Positions 11,353-35,395 of a DNA stretch of 64,000 bases are shown here, piece after piece. Under the pieces are notes generated by a model, which saw only the letters and a list, made by a program, of their open reading frames with translations, had not been told where the DNA came from and ran no database searches. Positions within the stretch are counted from its first letter, which is position 1; the number at the start of each line of letters is the position of its first letter. This DNA comes from Eublepharis macularius (lineage: Eukaryota > Chordata > Lepidosauria > Squamata > Eublepharidae): assembly GCF_028583425.1 (NCBI RefSeq), contig NC_072796.1, positions 123,539,464 to 123,603,463 on the forward strand. The letters are read 5' to 3'. A program made the translations under genes and the position numbers.

Positions 11353-11676
11353 CTGTGTGCGTATTGTGTGCAAGTGTTTGTATACATAGAGAGAACACAC
11401 ATGAGCACAGGATTTGAATCCAGTTGCACCTTAGATTAAGTAGTGGATTTTTTATTCTTAGCCTCTTAGGTCTTTTGCATTTGGTAAGAAACATGGTATC
11501 AGTCCGTACTTGGGGAAGGTTTTTTTTTTAAGGTTGATGGATTTCCACTCCAAGCGACCGAATGTGGTGTCTTCTAGGAAGACAGTTTCAGTGGAATAGC
11601 TGTGTTGATCTGCAGAAGAAGTGCAAGATCTAGTTGGTTTCTAAAGTCAACTGGACGCGAATTTATGCATTTTATG
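11353..11676. other. No recognised feature
   Basis: Non-coding sequence upstream of the SINE at 11677. Confidence 0.4.
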
Positions 11677-11876
11677 AGAGGGAAGGCAGCATGGTATAGC
11701 CCGATCTCCTCAGATCTGGGAAGCTCAGCGAGGTCGATAGTTGGATGGGAGACCACCAAGGAATACTTTGCAGAGGAAGGCAATGGCAAACCACCTGTGC
11801 GTCTCACTTGCCTGAAAAGCCCCTTGCGGGGGGGGGGGGCATAAGTCGGGTGCGACTCGAGGACGCTTCACACGCA
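11677..11876 (+). mobile_element. 5S rRNA-derived SINE next to CCN3 promoter
   Basis: AGCCCGATCTCCTCAGATCT, GTTGGATGGGAGACCACC and GGAATAC follow the 5S rRNA order; then GCAGAGGAAGGCAATGGCAA, and GGCATAAGTCGGGTGCGACT near the 3' end. Confidence 0.88.
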
Positions 11877-11944
11877 CATCTTATGCCCAGGCTGCGCATC
11901 CCCACAAACCCGCTGGAGAAAAAGAAGAATATGACACCGTGGGC

Positions 11945-12058
11945 CGGGATTGGCTGGCGGCCTGCGTCGCTTCTCCAATCGGAGGCCGGGGATTGCCGAG
12001 GCGCTGTATATAACCGGCTCCGGCGGCGGGGCGCTCGTGGGGATGCCGGCGCGTCGCG
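11945..12058 (+). promoter_or_regulatory. CCN3: CCN3 core promoter and 5' UTR
   Basis: TATATAA at 12007-12013 lies about 46 bp before the start codon, so initiation is expected near 12035-12043. A CCAAT box lies at 11975-11979 and an inverted one (ATTGG) at 11949-11953. The sequence turns sharply GC- and CpG-rich here and stays so through exon 2, like a CpG-island promoter. A 5S-derived SINE ends only about 70 bp upstream of the inverted CCAAT box. Confidence 0.75.
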
Positions 12059-25038
<12,980 letters not shown>

Positions 25039-26460
25039 AAAGAGCCAAACAAAAATATGAACTTCACAATGACTTCCATGGAAGGGTGGGGATATTTAAA
25101 TAAGAAAAGTTAAGGTTTTATATAATGAATGTGTTGGACACACCCAAGGAGGGGTAACGTCTCTCATTTCCTTCTAATTATCAGTTCTTGTTTTACGGGG
25201 AGGGGGGAGGGACTGTACATTGACCTAATTTCATTTCATTATCCCTCTGGTAATGACCCAGTTCAGTGCCCGTGGAGTTCCTTGAATTCATCTCTCACTC
25301 ATGTAGAGCCATCTGCCTAAATAAACATATTAGGGGGGGGGGCGTAGCAACTCGATGTGGGTTTTATCGAATAAGGAATTCCTAGAAACTGCAGGCACTG
25401 AAAGTTCTTGTTCCTTCATGTGCTCGCTTGTTTCTAGTCCGATTTGCACATTCTTTTTTTTCTGAACAAATTGTTTTGTAAATGCCACAGGCAGGCTGTT
25501 TTTGTTCTTTCTGCCTTCTCGTCTCGCTGTTTAACTACAACTAGAAGTGGAGCACGGCACGTGGGTGTGAAGTGACAAGACCACCCTCTTTAAGTCTGGT
25601 GTAACCAAGTTAGGCAAGATTACTCGGTATCTCATTCTTCAGGGTAGAATGCCAAAGGTCATTCCCAGAAAGGACAAAACTGCACGAGCAGTCTCCGTAG
25701 TGTGAAAGTGACAGAATTATAGCTGACAGCCAGACACTTACCCCTTTTGCCATTTCCTTCTCTAGGCAGCAGCTATCCATATAGACCGGTATCTTGCTCC
25801 CACCTATTTTGCCTTACTCCTCCTCTGCTGGCTATAAGTAGTCTCCAAGATGGCTCCAGTGTTCTAGAGCAGATGGTAAGGTTCACGTGTGGTGACATTT
25901 TGAAGACATTTCTATCACTGGGGAGAAGGTGGTGGCAGTGAGATCCTGTAATGTCCCTTCATCCTCTACTTTGCCTCAGGTCAGATCCGAAAGTTTGAGG
26001 GCAACCCAAGATACAGTAACTTTTTTCAATCCATCTTGGCCCATTGAACTGTTTTCGCATATGCTTCATGGCATCTTGACCGTGTTCAAAATTAGGTCAA
26101 AATGGGAGCTGGAAAATCCCCAAATGCGCTGTAACAGCGCACTGAAATTGACTCGTGCAGACTTGTCCTGTGAATTGAGCTCCTCCTGTTGAGCTTCCCG
26201 AGTTGTGAATATTCTAGATCGTGGGTATTTCAGCTAAAACTTGGAAGCCAATGCCCCAGTTGCCCAACTAGCAGTAGTCATTTTGCATTGAACTGCGAGG
26301 CCTGCGATTGGTCTGTGTCATGGGTGAGAAAGCAAACTTGTAAATCTCTTCAGTGTAGGTCTTTGTTTTATAGAAACAGCAATGTAAATAAGAAAGCATA
26401 CATAATCTTATTTTTCTCAGAGTGCAAGCGTTACTGATTAAAGATTTCCTCTTGTGACTT
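25039..26460 (+). other. CCN3: CCN3 3' UTR (probable extent)
   Basis: No new reading frame or recognised repeat follows the stop. AATAAA at 25320-25325 could give a short 3' UTR. ATTAAA near 26437-26442, following AT-rich sequence, could give a UTR of about 1.4 kb. Which is used cannot be told from sequence alone. Confidence 0.55.
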
Positions 26461-26887
26461 AAGCCCAGCTGTGAACAAGACGGAGGAGTCTTTACTGTTC
26501 ATTCTTAATCTGGAAAAAAAGCCAGGTTGGGCCACTGCAGTCCTTTGTATTATTGACTCTCAGGCTGCTGAGCAGATGGCAGAGGCATTTATTCATTTAG
26601 GCTGCAGTCCTAAGCATGCATACTGGAAAGCAGATACAAAATTTCCTTTCTTGCAAATACAGCTGTGTGCATCAAGTTACCATTCTTTGAAATTGGAACA
26701 TTTGTACGTCATTTTGCCTCCGGTAGCCATTGGGGACATAGGGCTACTAGAAGGGGAGTGGGTAATAAAGTTACTGGCACCAATGGGATCCTGAAGCTAG
26801 TGGTACTTCGAGAGTAGATCTTTATTGATTCACAATGGACTTGGGGATGACTGCTCTTGGGATCTGGGAAGAAGAGTGCTCAAGGAA

Positions 26888-27095
26888 GTCAGAGTGGTGT
26901 AGTGGTTAGCATGTTGGACTAGGATAAAATCCACCCCCCTCTGCCAAGGCCAGTGGGCCAGTCACACATTCTCCAATCTAATCTACTTTACAGGGTTGCA
27001 GTGAGAATAAAATGGAGATGAGAGTGATGTAAACCAATTTGGATCCCTGTCGGGGATAAAAAGGGGCATAATTGAAGTAAATACATTAAATAAAT
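26888..27095 (+). mobile_element. tRNA-derived SINE
   Basis: AGAGTGGTGTAGTGGTTAGC (A box) and CTTTACAGGGTTGCAGTGAG, ending in an AAATACATTAAATAAAT tail. Confidence 0.75.
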
Positions 27096-27378
27096 CATTC
27101 TTACTTGTAGGAGGCTCTGAGAGATCCTCTTCTAATACTTGTGTGGGAATTAGTACCCCAGTTCTCAGATACTGTGGATCTGAGACTCTGTCTTTACCTG
27201 TGCTGGATTGAAGAGAGTAAGTTTAATGGGTGGAACTTGCTGATCTGCCCTGTTCAACCTGGCCAAGAGGCCTATTCATGAACAGCTGCCTAAGACATTT
27301 TATGCTTTTTAGAGGTGTACACCTTGCCTCTATGGCCTTAGGGCCAGGCCAAGCACCTTGCCTAAAGTGGTATCTCTG

Positions 27379-27582
27379 AGAGCCAGGCTACAAGTGACAC
27401 CTGATGCAGGTTGGACACTTGTCAGCTTCCCTCAAGTTTTGATGGGAAATGTAGGCATCCTGGTCTTGCAGCTGTAATGGAGAGCCAAGCTGCAAGACCA
27501 GGGCACCTACATTTCCCATCAAAACTTGAGGGAAGCTGACAAGTGTCCAACCTGTGTCAGGCGTCACTTGTAACTTGGCTCT
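27379..27582. mobile_element. Palindromic MITE, AGAGCCA(A/G)GCTACAAG termini
   Basis: Inverted ends around AGAGCCAGGCTACAAGTGAC with a long inner palindrome (TCAGCTTCCCTCAAGTTTTG and its complement). Copies at 45015 and 56666. Confidence 0.85.
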
Positions 27583-27877
27583 GAATCACAAATTAGTTTA
27601 GCAGCCGTTTGTTCAGCTCAAAGTACATTATGAAGTGTGGCTCTCTGAAAGGGAAGATAGGGAGATATCAGCAGAATTTTTTGCATCCACAGGAAACCAC
27701 AATTCCCATGTGTCTTTGTAGGATGCTAGGACAGTCAAAATGTGTCCGTTTATAGTGTGGCTCTGATTGATCAGTAGGGGCAGAGCACTTTGCACTGGTC
27801 GCTGAACTAGGGGATACAAGAACTCTAAACATGTAGGGTTAGAATTTCACTTGTGACAGGATCTCCCCACACGCGCG

Positions 27878-27879
27878 TG

Positions 27880-27914
<35 letters not shown>
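27878..27914. repeat. (CG/CA)n dinucleotide run
   Basis: Alternating CACACGCGCGTGCGCGCG followed by (CA)n, a potential Z-DNA tract. Confidence 0.95.
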
Positions 27915-27916
<2 letters not shown>

Positions 27917-28399
27917 GGGGGGGGGCTATCGGTGCTGTTCATCTGAGGCAGAGAGAAAAAGAGGTTTGTGCTGCTCCCAGCTGGACTAGAGTTTCAGTGC
28001 AGGAAGCTACTGGCATTCACTGCCGGAGTTCCTATCATGGTTTGTGCCTTTGCCGTTCACAGTAGATGGGCAGAAGCATCTTCCCATGTTTTTTGTAACA
28101 AGACCTGTTTTGCTCAGATGTGACCTTGCCATGGAAGTGAATGACTTGCTTCTAAGCACGGGCGTTAAGGTTAACACAAAAAATTCCATTACTTTGTCAA
28201 GTTTGATTGGCCTGGATCTGGGCATAAGGGGCTCCTGAAATAGATCCCCTAATTGGCAAGAGACGTAAAGGGGGAGTGAATTCAGTTGACATCCCTTATT
28301 CATGGGCTTTTTAACCTTTCTTCGTATCCCCATTTCTTACCTGGTCTGTTTCCTTATCTCCTGGCACCAGCCTGGCTCTCTCCATTCCACCATTTTTAC

Positions 28400-28965
28400 A
28401 TAAGAGATTACTGGAACAGACTGGTGGTCCATCTATTCCAGCATCTTTCACCCAGCAGCTGACCTGTTGCCCTGGAGGGCCAAAAAGCAGGGCATAGAGG
28501 ATTGCTCCCCTGAACCTGCCTCCCAGCACTGGTATTCAGAAATTTGCTGCCTCCATAGAGGCTTCCTCTAGTCATAGAGCCAAGCTACAAGTGACGAATG
28601 ACGCTTGCCTGGCAAGTGAACAGACTCGAGTGTATTCCTCCCTGTTCACTTGCCATTCACTTGATCGAGTGGAGCGCAAGTGAATGGCAAGTGAACAGGG
28701 AGGAATACACATGAGTGTTCACTTGCCAGGCAAGTGTCATTCGTCACTTGTAGCTTGGCTTGTAGTCATTGATGGACCTTTTCTCCAGGAATCTGCCTAA
28801 TCCCATTTAAAGCTATCTCTGCTCATGGCCATCACTGTCTCCAATAGCAGTGAATTCCACAGTTTAATTACTCGTTGAATAAAAAAGTCTTTTGTCAATT
28901 ATGAACCTGCTGCCTCACAAGTTTTCTGCCCATCACAGACAACTCTGAAAAGTTGCGCTCTTCCA
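28400..28965 (-). mobile_element. CR1-like LINE 3' UTR split by a MITE
   Basis: The 28400-28575 part has GGTGGTCCATCTATTCCAGC; the 28770-28965 part has GCAGTGAATTCCACAGTTTA, the reverse of TGTGGATTTCACTACCA-type sequence at 50640. The MITE at 28576-28761 separates them. Confidence 0.7.
28576..28761. mobile_element. Palindromic MITE, CAAGCTACAAGTGACGAATG termini
   Basis: Inverted ends AGAGCCAAGCTACAAGTGAC with inner palindrome GGCAAGTGAACAG. Flanked by CTAGTCAT / GTAGTCAT (7 of 8), a hAT-like 8-bp duplication. Relatives at 36968 and 63185. Confidence 0.83.
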
Positions 28966-29012
28966 CTGTGCAGCAAATCACCACGAGTGCTGCCCTAACC
29001 TTTGGTTATAGC

Positions 29013-29262
29013 CAGGGCTTTTTTTCTGGGAAAAGAGGTGGTGGAACTCAGTGGGTTGCCCTTGGAGAAAATGGTCACATGGCTGGTGGCCCCGCCCCCT
29101 GATCTCCAGACAGAGGGGAGTTGAGATTGCCCTCAGCAGCACGGAGGGCAATCTAAACTCCCCTCTGTCTGGAGATCAGGGGGCGGAGCCACCAGCCATG
29201 TGACCATTTTCAACAGGTTCCGGAACTCCGTTCCACTGCGTTCCTGCTTTAAAAAATCCCTG
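29013..29262. mobile_element. hAT-like MITE group A, short form
   Basis: CAGGGCTTTTTTTCTGGG to AAAAAATCCCTG with 8-bp duplication GTTATAGC / GTTGTAGC (7 of 8). Confidence 0.9.
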
Positions 29263-29279
29263 GTTGTAGCACAAAGCAA

Positions 29280-29720
29280 AATAATCTTTGTGTTTCCGCA
29301 GTCATCTTGTTGACTTGAGGAGAAAGGTCAAAATGGCATGGGGCATCAGGTTCCAAGTAAATGTAAAATGATGCATGTGGATTAAAAAAAAAACCCTAAC
29401 TTGACATATTCACTGATGATGGGACCTTCTGAACTGGTGATGTGCTCGGAAAAAGCAATCTTGGGATTGTGGTGGATTGCTCAATGAAAATGTCGACAGT
29501 GTACCGCAGCGGTGAAAAAGGCAAACTCTATGCTAGTTCTTATGCAGAAAGGAAAAATAAAAGCAGCCAGTACTGTAACTATTGTGGGTAGATAAATAAT
29601 GAACTGTGTTTGGAATGCTGTGTACAGTTCGGGGTACCCTGTCGCAAATAAAAGAGATGGAAACGGTGCCGAGAAATGATCAAAGGATTGGGATTGCCTT
29701 TCCAATGAGGAAACAGGCTA
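29280..29720 (+). mobile_element. CR1-like LINE ORF2 3' portion
   Basis: GGGATTGTGGTGGATTGCTC, CAGCGGTGAAAAAGGCAAAC and TGTGTACAGTTCGGGGTACC follow the order of the C-terminal ORF2 region of reptile CR1 copies (LGIVVDCSMKMSTVY). Degraded. Confidence 0.7.
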
Positions 29721-30950
29721 AAAATTTTGGATCTTTTCTGATTAAAAAAAAAGATTACTAAAGAGAATATGGTAGCCGGAGCCTATTCATGTGACTCTAC
29801 AAATTCGTTGCTGTGTCTACCACAAAGGTGAATCAAACAGTCCCTAAGGCTGTATTGCCTTGTTTGAATTTAAGAAATTCTAGTTCCTAACTAGGACTAG
29901 GAGGCACACCCTAGGACCAATCGGGGACAAGACCACATGGAACCAGCACTGAGGAATCCTTTGCCAGGACGCCACAAACTTCAGCCGCAGCTCCGTTGGA
30001 GGACCGCAGTCCCACGCAAGCTGACATGCTGCAACAGATATAATGGTGTCCTGGACACCAAGCCTGCTCACTGTGAGGAAACGATGCTGTAGGCAGGGAC
30101 CAAAATATCTGACCTTTTAATGAAAATGTTTTTACAAAATGCTATTTTTTTCCCCCTCTGATAGCTAGCCATAGCTTGCCAATAGAGCAATTTAAAAAAT
30201 GTATCCTGCAGTCAGAGACAGTGTTAGCCAATGGGAACATTGAAGGGGGAAGAAAAAGAGCAGGCTCCAATGGCTACCATTTGGCACCCAACCCGTCTAG
30301 GGCTCTGGGGCCCTGCTCACAGTGACCACCACCTCTGACTGTGGCCCAGGCAGGTCACTTCTGGTGACACCTACCACCCCTCATGAGGCGAGGGCTGCCC
30401 TCACTTGAACCTAACAGAGTAGGCTGGTGGGGGGCTCGGGGGTGTCGCAGTGATTCTGGGTGGACTTTTTCCTAGGGCCGCAGAATCACTAAGACTGCCC
30501 CACCTGCGCAAAAAAAACCCTCTGAATGTAGTTTAGATGCACCGCATTTCATTGTTGCATTCAAGTATATTTTGAGTTGCCACTAGATGGTGCAAAATGA
30601 AAATTATTACTGGTTGTGTGGCTAACCGTGTCAGTAGGAAGAGTCTGCAGACTACAAGTAGGGCAAGTTGGGTTTCTTTTCTGACTTAATCATGCTTGCC
30701 ATTTTTCTGCTTCTACTGCCAATGAATAAATGCATTCAAATCGTCCTGCGTGTGTTTATTATTGCTTTTCCATCTCTGAATAACAAACACCACATTTCCA
30801 TACAGATAATCAAATTTAACAGAAGACCTGCCTGTGTTTCTGTATAAATATTCTGTATAACAATAAAGAAAAGCCCAGACAAGCTCATATCCACTGCAGC
30901 AGGTGGGTGGAGGAAGGGCTTCTGCATTCCCCCAGGCCCACACAGAAATA
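29721..30950. other. No recognised feature
   Basis: Intergenic sequence; nothing identified. A short (GA)n run follows at 30955-30973. Confidence 0.4.
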
Positions 30951-31051
30951 GCATGAGAGAGAGAGAGAGAGAGTTTGTGTGTGGGGGGGGGCGTTATTTC
31001 CCTATTTTTGCTGCTCCATGTAGGGTTACCAGTCCCATGGTCATAGTGGGT

Positions 31052-31302
31052 GATCCAGTTTGGTGTAGTGGTTAAGAGCGTGGGACTCTAATCTGGAGAG
31101 CCGGGTTTGATTCCCCCACTCCTCCACTTGAAGCCAGCTGGGTGACCTTGGGCTAGTCACAGCTCTCTCAGAGCTCTCTCAGCCCCACCCACCTCACAGG
31201 GTGTTTTGTTGTGGGGATAATAATGGCACAGTTTGTAAACTGCTCTGAGTGGGTGTTAAGTCGTCCCGAAGGGTGGTATATAAATCGAATGTTATTATCT
31301 CC
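31052..31302 (+). mobile_element. tRNA-derived SINE
   Basis: A box TGGTGTAGTGGTTAAGAG, B box GGGTTTGATTCC, then GGGTGACCTTGGGC, CACCTCACAGGGTG and the CTGCTCTGAGTGGGTGTTAA tail. Near-identical in layout to the copy at 54249. Confidence 0.88.
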
Positions 31303-32204
31303 TGTTCCCACCCTCCACCACTCACTCACCTGGCTGGCAGGATGGAAAGACACGGGAATGGGCCTTCCGGGTGTGCTCCTGGGGCAGCACAACTACGTCA
31401 CTTCCCAGGAGTGACATCATAGCACCCCACTGAGAGCACTCCCACACTTTGCAGTGGGCCAATTTGGGCCCCAAAGAGGACAACTTGGGCACATTCAAGG
31501 CCCAAATCAGCCCACGGCGAAGCATGTGTGGGCGCCTGTGTGATGTCATTGCGCAGAGGGACACAGAGAGGATGAGTACCGTGTACTCACCCACTGGGAG
31601 GGTAAGGGAACCGGGCATTCCTACCTCCATGTCATATGGAGTATTCTATACACATGGGGAATCCAGACCCAACCTGTTAAAAACTCGATCGTGTAGTTTG
31701 GCCCTGATTTTGAGGGTCAAATAATATGGCCGGAGTTTCAGCGTCTTTTTATTGTGGCTTAAACATTGCATACAAAGGAAAGTCGAGGCTATTAGGGGAA
31801 GGACAGCCCCCCCCCCCAAGAGAATATCGCAGTATCAGGTAACAAAGCAAAAAAGACTCGCGACATCTTACTAAACACAATCTTCAGTAACACGAATAAA
31901 GCCAATCTATACAACTATTAATACAGTTTAATAAGATAATCATGAAGTAATAATTCATGTACAGTACATAGTCTTCTGAAAGAACAAATCAAATTCCATG
32001 CTTGGTCTCTGCACTAACAAGGAACCATCTTCTTAAAGTGGTGTATGCTGATCAAATTGTTTTTATAAATATGACACCAGAATGTTTTGTTGGATGAGAA
32101 TAAAAGGGGGTGGATTGAAAACTCATTCTCTTATCCTTTGCTTTTGTCCAGGGCCTTAGATTCCAGAACAACACCCTGACACCAGGCAGCACAAAAGCTA
32201 TCAT
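31303..32204. other. No recognised feature
   Basis: Intergenic sequence; opposed GTGACATCAT / TGATGTCATT segments near 31410-31545 hint at an old palindromic repeat. Confidence 0.35.
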
Positions 32205-32206
32205 AG

Positions 32207-32582
32207 AGTGATTCCGCACGTTAGATAATGCACTTCCAATCCTCTTTATAGATGCAGAGGAGTTAGCCGTGTTAGTCTGCAGTAGCAAAGTCAAAAAGAG
32301 TCCAGTAGCACCTTTAAGACTAACCACTTTATTGTAGCATAAGCTTTCAAGAACCACAGTTCTCTTCGTCAGATGCATGGAGGGCATCTGATGAAGAGAA
32401 CTGTGGTTCTCAAAAGCTTATGCTACAATAAAGTTGGTTAGTCTTAAAGGTGCTACTGGACTCTTTTTGAATCCTCTTTATAGATCATTTGGAACTGATT
32501 TTTTTGTGTGCGGAACAAAAAATCCACCTCAAACAATAAAGTGTATTGAAAGTGCATTATCCAACGTGTGAGGAATCAGCCA
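32207..32582. mobile_element. MITE, TGATTCCGCAC termini, with nested inverted dimer
   Basis: GTGATTCCGCACGTTAGATA at left and AATCAGCC at right, with the body AATGCACTTCCAATCCTC continuing after the insertion at 32252-32469. Copies at 36615 and 47413. Confidence 0.75.
32252..32469. mobile_element. Inverted dimer of hammerhead-like repeat, 14-bp target duplication
   Basis: Two copies of the repeat seen at 11222 meet head to head around 32380. Perfect 14-bp duplications AATCCTCTTTATAG flank the insertion (32238-32251, 32470-32483). The right copy has CTGATGA..GAGAAC..GTTCTC. Confidence 0.8.
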
Positions 32583-32859
32583 TGGTCAATGAAGTATTTC
32601 CCTTTTGCTATCTTTGCACTACCTTCGACATTAAAAGGATGTTTTCCTCTCCCTCTTTTGAGGATTCAAGGTGAAAAGAAAGATAGAAATTATCCTGTAC
32701 ATCCATGCAGCAAGTATCGGAGGAAGTAATTTGTCCATCAGATCAACCGGATTTGCCTCCTAATCCTATATCATCCTTGTTGACCTTCTAACCATCCATG
32801 GGAAAACAGTTTTTTTATTAAAAAAAAAAAACCTGAAAGGATCTGTGTGTGTACAGCAC

Positions 32860-33075
32860 CTTCAAGTTGCAGCCAACCTATAGTGATCCCACAGGTTTTT
32901 TAAGGCAAGAGATGAACAGAGGTGGTTTGCCATTGCCTGCCTCTGTGGAGCAACCCTGGACTTTCTTGGGGGTCTCCCATGCAAGCACTAACCAGAGCAG
33001 ACCGTGCTTAGTTTCTGAGTCCTGATGAGACCAGGTTATCCAGGTCCGAGCCAGGATCACCTGGCAGCCATTTAA
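32860..33075 (-). mobile_element. 5S rRNA-derived SINE
   Basis: On the - strand: GATAACCTGGTCTCATCAGG, CATGGGAGACCCCC and GCAGAGGCAGGCAATGGC-like segments, with a GGTTGGCTGCAACTTGAAGG tail. Confidence 0.78.
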
Positions 33076-34024
33076 GACTGGTTCCTGCTCTAGGCCCATC
33101 TCCCTGGGTTTTTCCCCCCTTTGCATTATCAATCAGTCAATCAATACTCCACCCTTGGATGGTTAGACAACCCAACAAGCTCATCCACTGACAGGCGAAA
33201 CCAAACTGCAGAAATGTACAATTAATTTTCCAGAACTGCGGAAGCAACGAAAGACGATTAATTTATGTGTCTCCTATGCAACTGCAGGCCTCAGGCTTAT
33301 TTCTAAAGATCAAAGGTTGTTTTCAACTGCTTCTGGAAAATCAATCTACCTTATTTTTAGTGCAGGTTAGGAACTGTGAGCCACGGACAGGAGGGGTTGC
33401 CAAGAACATGGTGAGACAGACAGACTTCGAAAGCTGGAAACTAAAGGTTCCTTTCCAAAGCCGAAGTGTAACGTGCTTGTGGCCAGCACCTCTCTGTGAA
33501 GTGCTCTGTGCTTTTAAACCTTGTTTGTGAGAATCAATGCGCACTTTAAGACGAGGCCTACCATCGTTGGCCCACAGGGACGTATCCTTTTAATAAGGAT
33601 TTAGCCAGACCACCAAATGTCCTCAGAAATTAAGAATATTTGCTCTTCACCCTATAAAACCGATAGACTGAAAAAGGTTATTTAAAAACAAAGCTGGGAT
33701 TTCAGAAAGGCAAAACTCTTGCTGCCCCACTAAATTACACCCTATACTCTCTTGCTTTCTTCCAGCCATTTCACACACTACATGGAAGCAAACTTGGGTT
33801 TGCAACCAAGTGCAACCACTCTGATTTCCTAATTAGCATACTTGTATGAGACATGTGTTTGCAAAGACAGGTGGGTCATATTTCAGTTTTTAGGTGTATG
33901 CTTTTAAATCATGTAGGAGGAGTCAGAACAGGGGGCTAGACGGGATATGTGGTCATATCTGGGTTACTGGGTCATTCATGGCAACTGGTGGGGGGAGACA
34001 GCATGTGGCAGGGGGAAAACTTAC
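33076..34024. other. No recognised feature
   Basis: Intergenic; nothing identified. Confidence 0.4.
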
Positions 34025-34215
34025 CAGCCATCATGTATGCTCAGCAGTGATGTAATTATGTCCTTTCCGGAAGTAACATCATCAAGTCACTAGCCCACTG
34101 GAACTGCTCTGATTTGAGGGCAAAAATTCTATGATTTTTTTCCTCGAACCATAGCTTTGCTGGTAACATGCTGACATCACTTCCAGGTGCACAGGAAGTG
34201 ACATCAACAAATGTA
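34025..34215. repeat. Palindromic dispersed repeat with GGAAGTGA arms
   Basis: CAGTGATGTAATTATGTCC at left and CAGGAAGTGACATCAACA at right with an inner CACTTCC / GGAAGT opposition; similar to 8205-8420. Confidence 0.4.
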
Positions 34216-34946
34216 TTGGCAGTGTCGTGTCGCTGGTGAGTGTGCACTCAGACCTGTAAGTAGGCCATTTCCCAGGATTTGAAGCATGTAAACAGGCAAG
34301 AAAGCAGGGCAGGATCCAAGTCTCAAGGCTGCAGCCAGAAACTAGAGATGTCCACAAAAGGAAGGCCCTAGAAAGCTGAAGTTTAGCAATCAGTTACTCT
34401 CTAGGCTAAAGCTCAAGCTGGTTAAAAGGACATTTTGAACTGTCAAAGGTTGCGACAACAGCAGGATTGTATATTTTAAAATGTTGTGATCCACTCTGAG
34501 CCCACTTGCTGGAAGAGTAGAATAGAAATCTAATTAAATAAATAAATTAAATAGGGGGAATGAGAGTCCCTCCCTTTCCTGTAGCCAAAGCTAGATACCG
34601 ATTCCTGCAATGAACTTTAAAGTTGCCATCTTCCTCCTGAGAGAGGCTAGAGTTTTGGATTCCCTGAGCTACCAAGCATACACTCCTTTATCTGGTCCAG
34701 GCTTTGGTTTTGGCCCTCTGACTCCTCCACTCTTGGGGGAGACTCCAGAGGTGCGGGAGGTAGACAGACACGCTCAGTGGTTTCCTCATCTGTGGTTGGA
34801 GAGGAAGCATGGGGTCTTCCGTGGGAGCTTCTGCAGCATTGGGCACAATGGAAACAATGGGAAGCTCCTCTTCTGAGGAGATTTCTGAGGAATCTTCTTT
34901 GCTCTATGTGCAAGCATGGCTAGGGTAAATGTTGACAGCCATTTAT

Positions 34947-34947
34947 A

Positions 34948-34995
<48 letters not shown>
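34947..34995. repeat. (ATT)n microsatellite
   Basis: About 16 ATT units, followed by a TATATCCTGCCCTCTC LINE/SINE-tail-like segment. Confidence 0.95.
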
Positions 34996-35084
34996 TATAT
35001 CCTGCCCTCTCTGCAAGTGGGCTCAACAGGATTTACAACAGGATGACAAGAACAAGAGATGTGACAGATGAACAAGAGATGTGA

Positions 35085-35395
35085 CAGAGTGATTAACACA
35101 TGGAATTCACTGCCACAGGAGGTGGTGGCAGCTTCAAGCACAGACAGCTTCAAGAGGGGATTGGATAAACATATGGAGCAGAGGTCCATCAGGTATAAAT
35201 GAAACTCTCTGTCTAGGGCAGTGATGCTCTGTATTCTTGGTGTTTGTGGGGGGGGGGAGGAACCGTGGGAAGGCTTCTAGTGTCCCTTCCCCACTGGCAG
35301 ACCTCCTGAGGACACCTGGTTTTTTGGCCACTGCATGGCACACAGTGTTGGACTGGATGGGCCATTCGCCTAATCCAACATGGCTTCTCTTATGT
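35085..35395 (+). mobile_element. CR1-like LINE 3' UTR
   Basis: GGAATTCACTGCCACAGGAG, GGATTGGATAAACATATGG and GTTGGACTGGATGGGCCATT, ending in CATGGCTTCTCTTATGTTATT. Confidence 0.8.

Noticed and set aside
31052-31302. tRNA gene (good A and B boxes)
   Set aside because: No cloverleaf acceptor stem; the sequence continues into the same body and tail as the other SINE copies.
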